Below are positions 42,267-50,897 of a stretch of 64,000 nucleotides of DNA, piece by piece. The notes under the pieces were generated by a model. The model was not told the origin of the DNA and made no database searches. It saw only the letters and a list, made by a program, of their open reading frames with translations. The translations under genes and the position numbers were made by a program. The stretch is from positions 1 through 64,000 of the forward strand of contig QHCD01000029.1 in the NCBI GenBank assembly GCA_003244255.1, given 5' to 3'. Source of the DNA: Pseudonocardiales bacterium. GTDB lineage: Bacteria; Actinomycetota; Actinomycetes; Mycobacteriales; QHCD01. Position 1 is the first letter of the stretch. Each line of letters opens with the position of its first letter.

Positions 42267-42989
42267 TCACGTCGATGCGCCGCGCCCCGCGCCCCCAAGC
42301 AGCGACCGGACGCTGCGGGCGAGACCGATGCCCGCGCGCAGCCCGGGTGCCGCCACGGGCTCGCCAAACCCGTTCTCGACAGGCAGCACGCCGGCCCAGA
42401 CATCGAGCAGCGCGTCGGGTGAACCGTCGTCGGTCGGCGGCCCGGTGCGGACCTTGGCCGAGGCGGCGTCGATCGCCATCGCCAGCACCGTGGAGGCCTG
42501 CAACTCGGACGCCGACGGCGGGCGGACCTCGTTCCAGCGGCCGGGGACGACGGCGTTGGTGAAGGCTTCGAACGCCGCCAGCTTCGACTCCGGTTCGTCG
42601 ATGACGCGGAACGTGCCGAGCAGCATGACCGACCGATAGTTGGCGGAGTGCTCGAACGCCGAGCGGGCCAGCACCAGTCCGTCGAGCGCGGTGACGGTGA
42701 CGCAGGCCGGTGCCGCGTCGCCCAGCGCCCGCATCGCGCGGCTGGCCGACGAACCGTGCACGTAGACGTCGTCGCCGATGCGGGCGTGCAGCATGGGCAC
42801 GCAGTAGGGCTGGCCGGCGTCGACGAACGCGACATGAGCGAGCGGCTGCGCGTCGAGCACCGCGTCGATCGTCGTCCGGTCGTACCGGCCGCGCTGCGGT
42901 GATCGCCGCACCCGGGTCTGCACGAGACCGAGTATGTGCCGGCCGGCGGACTCGTGGAAGCTCCCCGCCCGGTCGGCCCCGCCTGTCAT
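42267..42989 (-). CDS. Pyridoxamine 5'-phosphate oxidase-family (FMN-binding) protein
   Basis: A 240-aa protein: VLDAQPLAHVAFVDAGQPYC, VPMLHARIGDDVYVHGSSAS, CVTVTALDGLVLARSAFEHS, ANYRSVMLLGTFRVIDEPES. This is the split-barrel flavin-binding fold of small PNPOx-like proteins that act on unidentified substrates or store FMN/F420. The start at 42989 overlaps the end of pnkp by four bases, so it is the last gene of the hen1-pnkp operon. Confidence 0.75.
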   Translation of the reverse strand: MTGGADRAGSFHESAGRHILGLVQTRVRRSPQRGRYDRTTIDAVLDAQPLAHVAFVDAGQPYCVPMLHARIGDDVYVHGSSASRAMRALGDAAPACVTVTALDGLVLARSAFEHSANYRSVMLLGTFRVIDEPESKLAAFEAFTNAVVPGRWNEVRPPSASELQASTVLAMAIDAASAKVRTGPPTDDGSPDALLDVWAGVLPVENGFGEPVAAPGLRAGIGLARSVRSLLGGAGRGAST

Positions 42990-45559
42990 AGACGCGGGTC
43001 GACGGGCTCGGACTCCAGAGCGAGGACGGCGGAGACGCATTCGTGCACCCGCCAGAGCGGTTCGCCGCGGGCGACCCGGTCGAGGGCTTCCAGGCCGAGG
43101 CCGTACTCGCGGAGCGCGAGCGAACGCTTGTGCGCCAGGCCGCGCTGGCGGAGTCGTTCGAGGTTCGCCGGTTCGGTGTAGTCGGGGCCGTAGATGAGCC
43201 GCAGGTACTCGCGCCCGCGAACCTTGAGTCCCGGCGAGATCATTCCCTTGGGCCCGCGCAGGAAGTTCGCAGCCGGCTTGACCACCATGCCCTCGCCGCC
43301 CGCGGCCGTGAGCCGCTCCCACCACCCGGTCGCGTCGGCGATCGACGCGGCGTCGGTGGTGTCGACGTCGACCCGCCGGGTCGGCGCGATCAACTCGGCA
43401 TCGGCGGCGACGAGCCGATCGGCGACGTCGAGATGCCAGGTGTGCATGCGATCGTGGTACGTCGTGGAATCGGAAGCGAGCAGCTGGAACGGCGCGAGCC
43501 GTACGCCGGCGAGGCCGTCGGTGGGCCAGCAGTACCGCCGATACGCCTGGGTGAACGCCGTCGCGTTGGCCGAGCGGGCACGGGTGCGCGCCAGCAGGTC
43601 CCCGACGTCGCGGCCCGCTGCGGCTGCCCGTTCCAGCACCGACATCGCGACCGGCAACGCAGCGCGTGCCGCGGCGCCCACCGCCGCGTACTGGTCACGC
43701 AGCAACGGCTCGGCCTTCGCGCTCCACGGCAACAACTCGGCGTCGAACAGCAGCCAGGACGCGTCGAGCTCGTCGAGCAGTCCTGCGCTCTGGGCGGCGA
43801 CCCGCACTCGCTCGACTATCTGCGCGGTGAGAGGCGGCGGGAAGAATGGCCGGCCGGTGCGCGTCCACAGCGCACCGGCCGCGTCGCCTGGAGCTCCGAA
43901 GCGCGCCCGCGCGGCGTCGAGCGAGCGGCAGACCAGGAGCACCGCCCGGGAGCCCATGTGCTTCTCCTCGCACACCACGGCAGGAACGCCGTCGGCTCGA
44001 TAGGAGTCGAACGCCTGCTCGGGATGCTCGAGCAGGTCGGCGCGGGTCGAGGTGGCGACGGGACTCATGGTCGGCGGCAGGTAGAGCAGCCAGCGCGGAT
44101 CGATGGCGAACCGGCTCATCACCTCGAGCGCGGCGGCGGCATTGGCCCGAGCCACGCCGACCCGCTTCTGGTACGCCGTCTCCAGCACCCGCTTTCCGGT
44201 GACGTCCCGAATGTCGAGGACGTCGGGCTCGCGGCGGGCCGGCTCCGCGGCGTCGGGATTGACGGGAAACGGCTTGGCCGGCTGGTAGTAGACGCGGGCG
44301 GCGTGGACCGAGACGACCTCGCGCTCGGGGTATCTCAGCGCGCTCAGGAAACCGCCGAAGACGCAGCCGGTGTCGATGCAGAGGGTGTTGTTGACCCACT
44401 CCGGCGCCGGCACCGGAGTGTGGCCGTAGACGACGATCGCGCGACCGCGGTACTCGTTCGCCCACGGGTAACGCACCGGCAGCCCGTACTCGTCGGTCTC
44501 GCCCGTGCTCTGCCCGTACAGGCAGAACTCCCGCACCCGGCCCGATGCGCGACCGTGATAGCGCTCGATGAGACCGGCGTGGGAGACCACGAGCGCGCCG
44601 CCGTCGAAGACGTAGTGGCTCACCAGAGAGTCGAGGAAACGCTCTACGTCGCCGCGGAACTCGGCCGGCTCGGCGTCGAGCTGTGCCATCGTCTCGGCCA
44701 GGCCGTGGGTGTGCCGAACGTCGCGGCCGCGCAGCGCGCGGAGCAGCTTGTTCTCGTGATTGCCCGGCACGCAGAAGGCTGTGCCCGCGGCCACCATCCC
44801 CATCACCAGGCGGAGCACGCCCGCGGTGTCCGGTCCGCGGTCGACGAGGTCGCCGACAAAAACCGCGCGGCGCCAGGGATTCCGGGCACCGACCGCGCGA
44901 CCGGCGTCGTCGCGCTCGACCGCGTATCCCAGCTTGCCCAGCAGCTCCTCGAGCTCGGAGCGACAGCCGTGGACGTCGCCGATGACGTCGAAGGGACCCG
45001 GCTCGTGGCGCAGGTCGTTGAACAACCGGGTGCGGACGACGGCGACGCGCGCGATCTCGTCTTCGGTTCTCAGGACGTGCACATAGCGGAAACCCTCGCG
45101 CTGCAAGCCTTTCAGGCCGCGGTGGAGCTGTCCACGCTGACGACGAAGCACGTGCACACCGAAGTCGCGATCGGGCCGGACCGCGTTCCGCGCGGCGCAG
45201 ACGTTCTCCGGCAGGTCGAGCACGATCGCCACCGGCAGGACGTCGTGTTCGCGTGCCAGCGCGACGAGCTCGCGCCGAGCCTCGGGCTGAACGTTGGTCG
45301 CGTCGATCACGGTCAACCGTCCCGCGGCCAGCCGCTTGTCGACGATGAAGTTCAGCAGTTCGAATGCTTCTGGCGTTGCCGACTGGTCGTTCTCGTCGTC
45401 GGCGACCAGACCGCGGCACAGGTCCGAGGAGATGACCTCGGTGGGCTTGAAGTGCGCCCGCCCGAACGTCGACTTGCCCGATCCCGATATCCCGACCAGC
45501 ACGACGAGGCTCAGCTCCGGGACCGGCACCTCACGGGCCGGGATCGGTTCGATGCTCAT
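42986..45559 (-). CDS. pnkp: Polynucleotide kinase-phosphatase-ligase (bacterial Pnkp)
   Basis: An 857-aa three-domain RNA-repair enzyme. N-terminal kinase with P-loop VGISGSGKSTFG at about residue 23. Central metallophosphatase with DVIGDVHGC (about 193), VFVGDLVDRGPDTA (about 240), PGNHENK, VVSHAG and VVYGHTPVPAPEW. C-terminal adenylyltransferase/ligase with the lysine nucleotidylation motif EEKHMGSRAVL at about residue 531. Pnkp heals both ends of cleaved RNA and, with Hen1, adds a 2'-O-methyl mark and reseals it. All key motifs are intact. It is downstream of hen1 with a repeat-encoded mini-cistron between. Confidence 0.95.
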   Translation of the reverse strand: MSIEPIPAREVPVPELSLVVLVGISGSGKSTFGRAHFKPTEVISSDLCRGLVADDENDQSATPEAFELLNFIVDKRLAAGRLTVIDATNVQPEARRELVALAREHDVLPVAIVLDLPENVCAARNAVRPDRDFGVHVLRRQRGQLHRGLKGLQREGFRYVHVLRTEDEIARVAVVRTRLFNDLRHEPGPFDVIGDVHGCRSELEELLGKLGYAVERDDAGRAVGARNPWRRAVFVGDLVDRGPDTAGVLRLVMGMVAAGTAFCVPGNHENKLLRALRGRDVRHTHGLAETMAQLDAEPAEFRGDVERFLDSLVSHYVFDGGALVVSHAGLIERYHGRASGRVREFCLYGQSTGETDEYGLPVRYPWANEYRGRAIVVYGHTPVPAPEWVNNTLCIDTGCVFGGFLSALRYPEREVVSVHAARVYYQPAKPFPVNPDAAEPARREPDVLDIRDVTGKRVLETAYQKRVGVARANAAAALEVMSRFAIDPRWLLYLPPTMSPVATSTRADLLEHPEQAFDSYRADGVPAVVCEEKHMGSRAVLLVCRSLDAARARFGAPGDAAGALWTRTGRPFFPPPLTAQIVERVRVAAQSAGLLDELDASWLLFDAELLPWSAKAEPLLRDQYAAVGAAARAALPVAMSVLERAAAAGRDVGDLLARTRARSANATAFTQAYRRYCWPTDGLAGVRLAPFQLLASDSTTYHDRMHTWHLDVADRLVAADAELIAPTRRVDVDTTDAASIADATGWWERLTAAGGEGMVVKPAANFLRGPKGMISPGLKVRGREYLRLIYGPDYTEPANLERLRQRGLAHKRSLALREYGLGLEALDRVARGEPLWRVHECVSAVLALESEPVDPRL

Positions 45560-45639
45560 GCCGCCTCGGCGGTGCTCACTGCCGCCTCGGCGGTAAGGAT
45601 TGCCTCGGCGGTGCTCACTGCCGCCTCGGCGGTGCTCAT
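45556..45639 (-). CDS. 27-aa repeat mini-cistron coupling hen1 to pnkp
   Basis: The minus-strand frame from ATG 45639 to TGA 45556-45558 encodes four near-identical units: MSTAEAA, VSTAEAI, LTAEAA, VSTAEAA. Its ATG overlaps the hen1 stop (ATGA) and its TGA overlaps the pnkp ATG (ATGA). The units look like duplicated copies of an ancestral ATGAGC junction, now giving a relay of coupled start/stop sites. Whether the peptide has a role is unknown; ribosome re-initiation on the path to pnkp is the likeliest effect. Confidence 0.55.
   Translation of the reverse strand: MSTAEAAVSTAEAILTAEAAVSTAEAA
45556..45639. repeat. Tandem 18/21-base repeats at the hen1-pnkp junction
   Basis: On the plus strand the unit is GCCGCCTCGGCGGTGCTCACT, present about four times with one 18-base variant and one unit altered to end GTAAGGATT. 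Each contains the self-complementary CCGCCTCGGCGG. Units are multiples of three, so copy-number change would not shift frame. Confidence 0.85.
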
Positions 45640-47066
45640 CCAGTCACCTTGCCGAAGATCGCCAGCTGGGTCGGCGATCCGACCTCGACGTCGTCGGTGC
45701 CGACGGGCAGGAACCGCACCTGGTACCCGTACTCGCTGGCGACCCGCTCCGCCCACGACCTGAACTCGGCGCGGGTCCACTCGAAGCGATGGTCCCGGTG
45801 CCGCAAGGTGGCGGGCGGCAATGACTCGAAGCGGACGTTGTGCTCGGCGTTCGGCGTCGTCACGAGCACGTTGACCGGTGCAGCGTAGCCGAACACACTG
45901 CGCTCCAGCGCGCCGAGTCGCGGCGGGTCGACGTGCTCGATCACCTCCATCAGCACGGCGGAATCGAGACCGGCGAGCCGGTCGTCGCGGTATGTGAGCG
46001 AGGACTGGAATACGTCGACCCGCGCGCGCTGCTGCTCGGTCATGGTGTCCAACCGAAGCCTGCGGGCGGCAATCTGCAGGGTGCGCGCGGACACGTCGAC
46101 GGCCACGACGTGCTCGATCTGTCGGTCTGCAAGGAGATCCCGCACGAGCAACCCTTCGCCGCAGCCGAAGTCACCGATCCTGCGTGCACCGGACGCGCGC
46201 ACCGCGGCCAGCACGGCGCCGCGTCGCTGTTCGGCCAGCGGCGTCGACCTATCCGGCGTGGCGCACTCGACGGCATTGTGAAGCTGGTCCAGCTGATCGG
46301 CATTGTCCAGCTGGTCGGCGTCGGTGTCGTCGATCTCGGCGAGGCGGGCCAGCGCGGACTGGGTGAACTCCCGTTGGTGCGTGAGGTACCGGCTACTGAT
46401 CATCTCCTTCTCCGGATGCGTGGCCAGCCAGCTGCCGCCAGCGCGGATCAACTTGTCGATCTCGTCGCTGCTCACCCAGTAGTGCTTGGCGTCGTCGAGC
46501 ACGGGCAGCAGGACGTAGAGCTGGTTGAGCGCGTCGGCCAGGCGGAGCCGGCCGGTGAGGTGGACGTCGACGTAGCGCGAGTCGCCCCATTGCGGGATCT
46601 CCGGGTCCAGCGGGCCGGCAGAGGCGTCGACGCTCCACCCGAGCGGCGCGAACACCCGTCGCACGAGGTCGGGGCCGCCGCAACACGGGACTGCCGCGGC
46701 GTGGATCTGTAGTGGCAGCGGCGATGCGGCCAGTTCTGACCGGGCGTTGCACCGCCCGGTCAGCGCCGTGCGGAACGCCTCCTTGAGCGCCATCGCCAAC
46801 ATGCTCGATGACGCGTACGGGCGGTCGTTGACGTACTGCCCGAGCGCGAAGGCGTCGCCGCCGTGACCGCTGCGGCGGCGGACAAGCCCGATCGGATCGA
46901 CCTCCAGCAGCAGCGCCGCCGTGCAGCGCACCGCCGTCGCCTCGGGATAGAACACGTGCGCCTGGCCCACCGAGACGTCGAACGACTGCACCCGGCCCGG
47001 GTGTTTGTGCAGCAGGTAGCCCAGATCGCTGGCCGGTTCGTGTGTCGTGGTGATGGTCAGGAGCAC
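45636..47066 (-). CDS. hen1: 3'-terminal RNA ribose 2'-O-methyltransferase Hen1
   Basis: A 476-aa protein. The N-terminal Hen1-N domain starts LLTITTTHEPASDLGYLLHK, then HPGRVQSFDVSVGQAHVFYP. The C-terminal methyltransferase has the SAM motif RIGDFGCGEGLLVRDLL, and the metal/active-site motif VLMEVIEHVDPPRL (about residue 372) with a second His set in HRDHRFEWTRAEF. It methylates the 3'-terminal ribose of damaged RNA before ligation by Pnkp, protecting it from renewed attack. GTG 47066 is the start. It is followed by the mini-cistron and pnkp. Confidence 0.93.
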   Translation of the reverse strand: MLLTITTTHEPASDLGYLLHKHPGRVQSFDVSVGQAHVFYPEATAVRCTAALLLEVDPIGLVRRRSGHGGDAFALGQYVNDRPYASSSMLAMALKEAFRTALTGRCNARSELAASPLPLQIHAAAVPCCGGPDLVRRVFAPLGWSVDASAGPLDPEIPQWGDSRYVDVHLTGRLRLADALNQLYVLLPVLDDAKHYWVSSDEIDKLIRAGGSWLATHPEKEMISSRYLTHQREFTQSALARLAEIDDTDADQLDNADQLDQLHNAVECATPDRSTPLAEQRRGAVLAAVRASGARRIGDFGCGEGLLVRDLLADRQIEHVVAVDVSARTLQIAARRLRLDTMTEQQRARVDVFQSSLTYRDDRLAGLDSAVLMEVIEHVDPPRLGALERSVFGYAAPVNVLVTTPNAEHNVRFESLPPATLRHRDHRFEWTRAEFRSWAERVASEYGYQVRFLPVGTDDVEVGSPTQLAIFGKVTG

Positions 47067-47072
47067 GATCGC

Positions 47073-47592
47073 TCATTCTCGCCCACCGGGCGCGTGCAGT
47101 CTGTCCTGGGTGCGCGACCGGTCGGTGAGGTCGGTGCGGGGCGGGGCGGGGCGGGGCACGGCCGGGGTTGTCGATCGCGACGGGGAACGGAGTCGCGCCG
47201 CCGAAGCTGCTGGCCACCAGCAGGCCGATGTCGTCGGCGACGGTGCCGACGGCGTCGATCGCCTGCGCCAGCACCGGCGCCGTCAGCCCGACGGCGCTGA
47301 TCGTCTGCGAGACCACGACGAGGTCGCCGGCCAGCCACAGCGATGCGCTCAGCGCGCGGCGCTGGATCTCGTTGAGCTCCCGCAGCAGCTTCGCCGACGA
47401 CTTGCAGCCGTCCGCGGCGTGGGCGAACACGCCGACCATGGGCATCTCCAGGGGCATGATCCGCACCCAGCACGCCGCCGAGCCGTGCCGGAACGGATAG
47501 TCGCCGTCGGCATCCTCGCAGACGTGCTCGACGCCCCACAGATCCTGCAACAGCCGCTCGACGTGCGAGCGCACCCACATCAACTCGGTCAT
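47073..47592 (-). CDS. YbjN-domain protein with repeat-dependent C-terminus
   Basis: From ATG 47592 the first about 145 residues are a YbjN/T3SS-chaperone-like fold: MWVRSHVERLLQDLWGVEHV, WVRIMPLEMPMVGVFAHAAD, LLRELNEIQRRALSASLWLA and LLVASSFGGATPFPVAI. It then enters a (GGGGC)4 tract and, in the present frame, runs 670 bases into hen1 (stop at 46393). Gain of one 5-base unit would end it at 47073-47075, just before hen1; loss of one would end it just inside the hen1 start. The coordinates given are the expected normal gene. Role unknown; first gene of the hen1 operon. Confidence 0.6.
47138..47157. repeat. (GGGGC)4 pentanucleotide repeat inside the YbjN-like gene
   Basis: Four perfect GGGGC units on the plus strand (CCCCG-type on the coding strand). 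A 5-base unit not divisible by three in a coding region is a classic slippage site. Four G-tracts could also form a G-quadruplex on the template-complement strand. Confidence 0.85.
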
Positions 47593-47690
47593 CTCATCTC
47601 CCGGTTTCCGCTCGAAGTCTCGCATCGGGGTACGACAATTCCCGGGCAGCCGATTGGTCGCGCACCACCTGCGCACGGGGAGAGGACGCG

Positions 47691-49331
47691 ATGCCGATCC
47701 TGCGGCCCGAGCAGCCGAAGTTCGCCAACGGCGCGGAACGGCAGGTGTGGCGGGCGTTGCGCACCCAGCTCGCCCGCAACGACCTGCTGATGTCCGGCCT
47801 GCGCGTCACCGATCGGAGGAAGGACCACGAGGCCGACGTCGTCGTCGTCATGCCCGGCAGCGGCATCGTCGTAGCGGAGGTCAAGGGCGGCAGCGTGTGG
47901 CGAGACGGCGGCCGCTGGCGCCAGTACCGCGGTGGAAAGGACGTCCCCATCGAGCCCGTGGAGCAGGCACGTGGTGCGCGATACGCGCTGCGCAACTACG
48001 TCGAGACCGACCCGCGGTGGCGATCATCGCGCCGTACTCGGGTGCGGTGGGCACACGCCGTCGTGCTCCCGAACACGGAGCTGTCGGATGAATTCGCCGC
48101 GCCGGACTGCCCGCGCTGGATGGTCGTCGACAAGAACCAGCTCTCCGACGTCGCCGGCCTGCTGCGGGACGTCCCGGCGGCCCAGGAGACCGGAAACCGC
48201 GCCCCGACCGACGACGACGTTGCCCTCATCGCCGAGATCCTGCAGGGTCGGGGACAGTCCCAGCAGGACGTGGTCGCGGTGGCGCGCGAGCATGAGGCCG
48301 AGGTGCAGCGGCTCACCCAGGAGCAGGCGGTGATCCTCGGCGCGATCCGGCTGCTGAACCGGGTCGAGGTGCGCGGCGGTGCGGGCAGCGGCAAGACCTG
48401 GCTGGCAGTCGAACAGGCCCGACGGCTGGCACGCGACGGGCAGCGAGTCGCGTTGCTGTGCTATTCGCGCGGGCTTGCGGCGTTCCTGCGCAAGCAGGTC
48501 GGCGGGCTGGCGGCGAACCAGCGGCCGGCATGGGTGGGGGAGTTCCACAGCCTCGGGCACCAGTGGGGAGCGGCCAGGGGCTCGGACGACGACAGCGACT
48601 ACTGGGAGAACCGGCTCCCTGTGGAGATGCTCGCCAGGGCGCGAGCGCTCGATGACGCCGATCGCTACGACGCCGTCGTCATCGACGAGGCCCAGGACTT
48701 TGCCGATTCCTGGTGGCCGGTGCTGCTGGCGGCGTTGCGGGACGAGGAGAACGGCGGGCTGTACGTCTTCAGCGACGAGGGACAACGGGTGTTCGCACGC
48801 TACGGCCAGCCGCCGGTCCCGCTGGTGCCGCTGGTGCTGGACGACAACCTGCGCAACACCCGGCAGATCGCCGCGACGTTCAACTCGTTGACACCGATCC
48901 GCATGCGGCTGGCCGGGGTGGACGGGCCGGCGGTGCGGTTCGTGTCCTGCGGCACCGAGGACGCGCTCGGCGTCGGCGACGACCAGGTCGAGCTCCTGCT
49001 CGAGCAGGGGTGGCGCCCCGGCGACGTCGCGCTGCTGACCACGGGCAGCCGGCACCCGGAACAGGCCGAGCGCCAGCAGGGCGGCCAGGACGCGTACTGG
49101 GCATCGTTCTGGGACGACGACCAGGCGTTCTACGGCCACGTGCTGGGCTTCAAGGGCCTCGAACGACGGGTCGTGGTGCTCGTCGTCAACGACACGAAGG
49201 TCTCCGACCGGGCCCGGGAACGCCTTTACGTAGGGCTCTCTCGCGCGCGAGACCAGCTGGTGGTCTGCGGTGACGCCGCGATGATCCGCGAGATGGCCGA
49301 CGACGCCGTCCTGCGCGCGATCGGCGCGTGA
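47691..49331 (+). CDS. NERD-domain UvrD-like helicase
   Basis: A 546-aa protein. The N-terminal nuclease-related (NERD) domain contains HEADVVVVMPGSGIVVAEVK with the D...E-x-K nuclease signature. A superfamily 1 helicase follows: P-loop VRGGAGSGKTWLAVEQ (about residue 228), Walker B VVIDEAQDFADSW (about 329), LDDNLRNTRQIA, and motif VI YVGLSRARDQLVVC. Such proteins process DNA or RNA and occur in defence settings. It is divergent from the YbjN-hen1-pnkp operon, sharing a 98-base promoter gap. Intact. Confidence 0.85.
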   Translation: MPILRPEQPKFANGAERQVWRALRTQLARNDLLMSGLRVTDRRKDHEADVVVVMPGSGIVVAEVKGGSVWRDGGRWRQYRGGKDVPIEPVEQARGARYALRNYVETDPRWRSSRRTRVRWAHAVVLPNTELSDEFAAPDCPRWMVVDKNQLSDVAGLLRDVPAAQETGNRAPTDDDVALIAEILQGRGQSQQDVVAVAREHEAEVQRLTQEQAVILGAIRLLNRVEVRGGAGSGKTWLAVEQARRLARDGQRVALLCYSRGLAAFLRKQVGGLAANQRPAWVGEFHSLGHQWGAARGSDDDSDYWENRLPVEMLARARALDDADRYDAVVIDEAQDFADSWWPVLLAALRDEENGGLYVFSDEGQRVFARYGQPPVPLVPLVLDDNLRNTRQIAATFNSLTPIRMRLAGVDGPAVRFVSCGTEDALGVGDDQVELLLEQGWRPGDVALLTTGSRHPEQAERQQGGQDAYWASFWDDDQAFYGHVLGFKGLERRVVVLVVNDTKVSDRARERLYVGLSRARDQLVVCGDAAMIREMADDAVLRAIGA

Positions 49332-49350
49332 TCGAAGCCGGGACCGGATG

Positions 49351-50853
49351 TCAGTAGCGGGTGGGTCCGCGGCGGATCCTGACCGTGGACCGATACGCCG
49401 GCGAGGGGAAGACGTAACCCGGACCGTCGATCGGTCCCGCGTCGGCGATCTCATCCGCACCGATCCCGAGCAGGGTCCGGGTGACGGTCTGGGCGCTGTC
49501 GAGCAGGTCGTCGAGGGCCCGGGTCACGTGCTCGGCCCGAACGGCACCAAGCTCGGCGTCGTCCTGCAGCGCCTCCAGCGTTGCCCGGCGGATCAGCTCC
49601 TTGAGAAACGATGCCGTGACGCCGTCCGTGCGCTCGATCATCACGTCCCGATCCGCGTCCGAGCAGTCGAGGGGGATCGCCCGCGCGTACAGGTCGAAGA
49701 GCCGACGCCGGGCTTCGGCGTCGGGCAGTGCGATCTCGATCGCGACGTCGACCCGTCCCGGTCTTGCGGCAAGCGCCGGTTCCAGCAGGTCGGCCCGGTT
49801 GGTGGTGAGGACGAACATCAGGTCGGCGTCCGGAGCGGCACCGTCCATCGCGTCGAGCAGGTCGAACAACACCGTGCTCGTGCCGGGACCGAACGAACGG
49901 TCGCTTGCGACCAGGTCGACGTCTTCTAACACAATGACGGCCGGCTGCAGGTCCCGCGCGAGCCCGGTGACCGAGCCGACCGCGTGCAGCGACCGTCCCG
50001 TCATGATCAGCCGGGTGTAGCCGCTCATCTGACCGATCAGGTACTGGGTGGAGTGCGTCTTACCCGTGCCCGGCGGCCCGAACAGGAGCAGTCCGCGCTT
50101 CAGGTGCTGTCCGGCTGCGAGCAGCGCATCCCGGTGCACCGCGATGGACAGAGCGTGCCGTTCAAGGCGGGCCAGCATAGCCTCGGGGAGAATGACGCAA
50201 TCCCGCGGCGGCGCATCGGCGACGACGAAGGTCAGCTCGAGTCCGCCCATCTGATTGACCGCGACGTCGAGCACATGGCCGCGATAGACATTGAGCCTCG
50301 AGCGCAGCACGTCGAGTTCGGCAAACACTGCCTGTGCCGATTCGACGTCGAGCCCGGCCAGCTCGACCACGAGATCGTTGTTGTGCTGGTCCGGTCCCTG
50401 CACGAACACGACGTAGCGGCCACGGTGATCATCGATGAGCAGCAGTGCCGACGTCAGGCACGCAAGCGTTGTTCCGGGTCCGTTCGGCAGGTCGATCAGC
50501 TCGGGCGCGGCGATCCGCAGCGGTGGAAGGCCCTCCCCGCTGATCAGCTGTGTCAACGACGTCCCCGACCAGTGCGGCGGCGTGGTCACTCCGCGACAAT
50601 CGCCGCGACGGCCGGGAAGCGTGAGCCAGTGGTTCAGCGCGGTCTGCAGGTTCACGTGATCGAACGGCGGCAACTCTCGCCGAACGACGGATTCTGCCCT
50701 TCCAGCCTCGCCGAGATAACCGGCGACGAGGGCGACTACCTCATTGGCCGACCCGGAGGATGCATTGGCATGAACCCACTCCAGAAAAGCCCGGAAGTCC
50801 CGCGCGAACCTGCGCGCCTCGTCCTCTGTTGCGCCGCCCCCGCTTGCGTCCAC
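49351..50853 (-). CDS. AAA+ ATPase (CDC48/FtsH-like class)
   Basis: A 500-aa protein with a unique N-terminal half (about residues 1-240) and one AAA+ module: Walker A LFGPPGTGKTHST (about 257), Walker B AVIVLEDVDLV, second region of homology with TTNRADLLEPALAARPGRVD (Arg finger). The C-terminal lid contains FDLYARAIPLDCSDADRDVM. It resembles bacterial proteasome- or CDC48-like unfoldases without a second ring; the substrate is unknown. It converges with the NERD-helicase gene 19 bases away. Confidence 0.85.
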   Translation of the reverse strand: MDASGGGATEDEARRFARDFRAFLEWVHANASSGSANEVVALVAGYLGEAGRAESVVRRELPPFDHVNLQTALNHWLTLPGRRGDCRGVTTPPHWSGTSLTQLISGEGLPPLRIAAPELIDLPNGPGTTLACLTSALLLIDDHRGRYVVFVQGPDQHNNDLVVELAGLDVESAQAVFAELDVLRSRLNVYRGHVLDVAVNQMGGLELTFVVADAPPRDCVILPEAMLARLERHALSIAVHRDALLAAGQHLKRGLLLFGPPGTGKTHSTQYLIGQMSGYTRLIMTGRSLHAVGSVTGLARDLQPAVIVLEDVDLVASDRSFGPGTSTVLFDLLDAMDGAAPDADLMFVLTTNRADLLEPALAARPGRVDVAIEIALPDAEARRRLFDLYARAIPLDCSDADRDVMIERTDGVTASFLKELIRRATLEALQDDAELGAVRAEHVTRALDDLLDSAQTVTRTLLGIGADEIADAGPIDGPGYVFPSPAYRSTVRIRRGPTRY

Positions 50854-50897
50854 GGCCCCGACGCTAGTCGAGAACGCGCGTGGCCGTCGAGCCGGTC

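Noticed and set aside
45556-45639. A short CRISPR-like array
   Set aside because: The units are contiguous and without spacers, translate in frame, and sit at a gene junction.
43043-45763. A 906-codon plus-strand open frame opposite pnkp
   Set aside because: Shadow of a high-GC gene. The minus-strand frame has kinase, phosphatase and ligase motifs throughout.
48024-49460. A 478-codon frame antisense to the NERD-helicase
   Set aside because: No motifs; the sense strand has Walker A, DEAQ and motif VI of a helicase.
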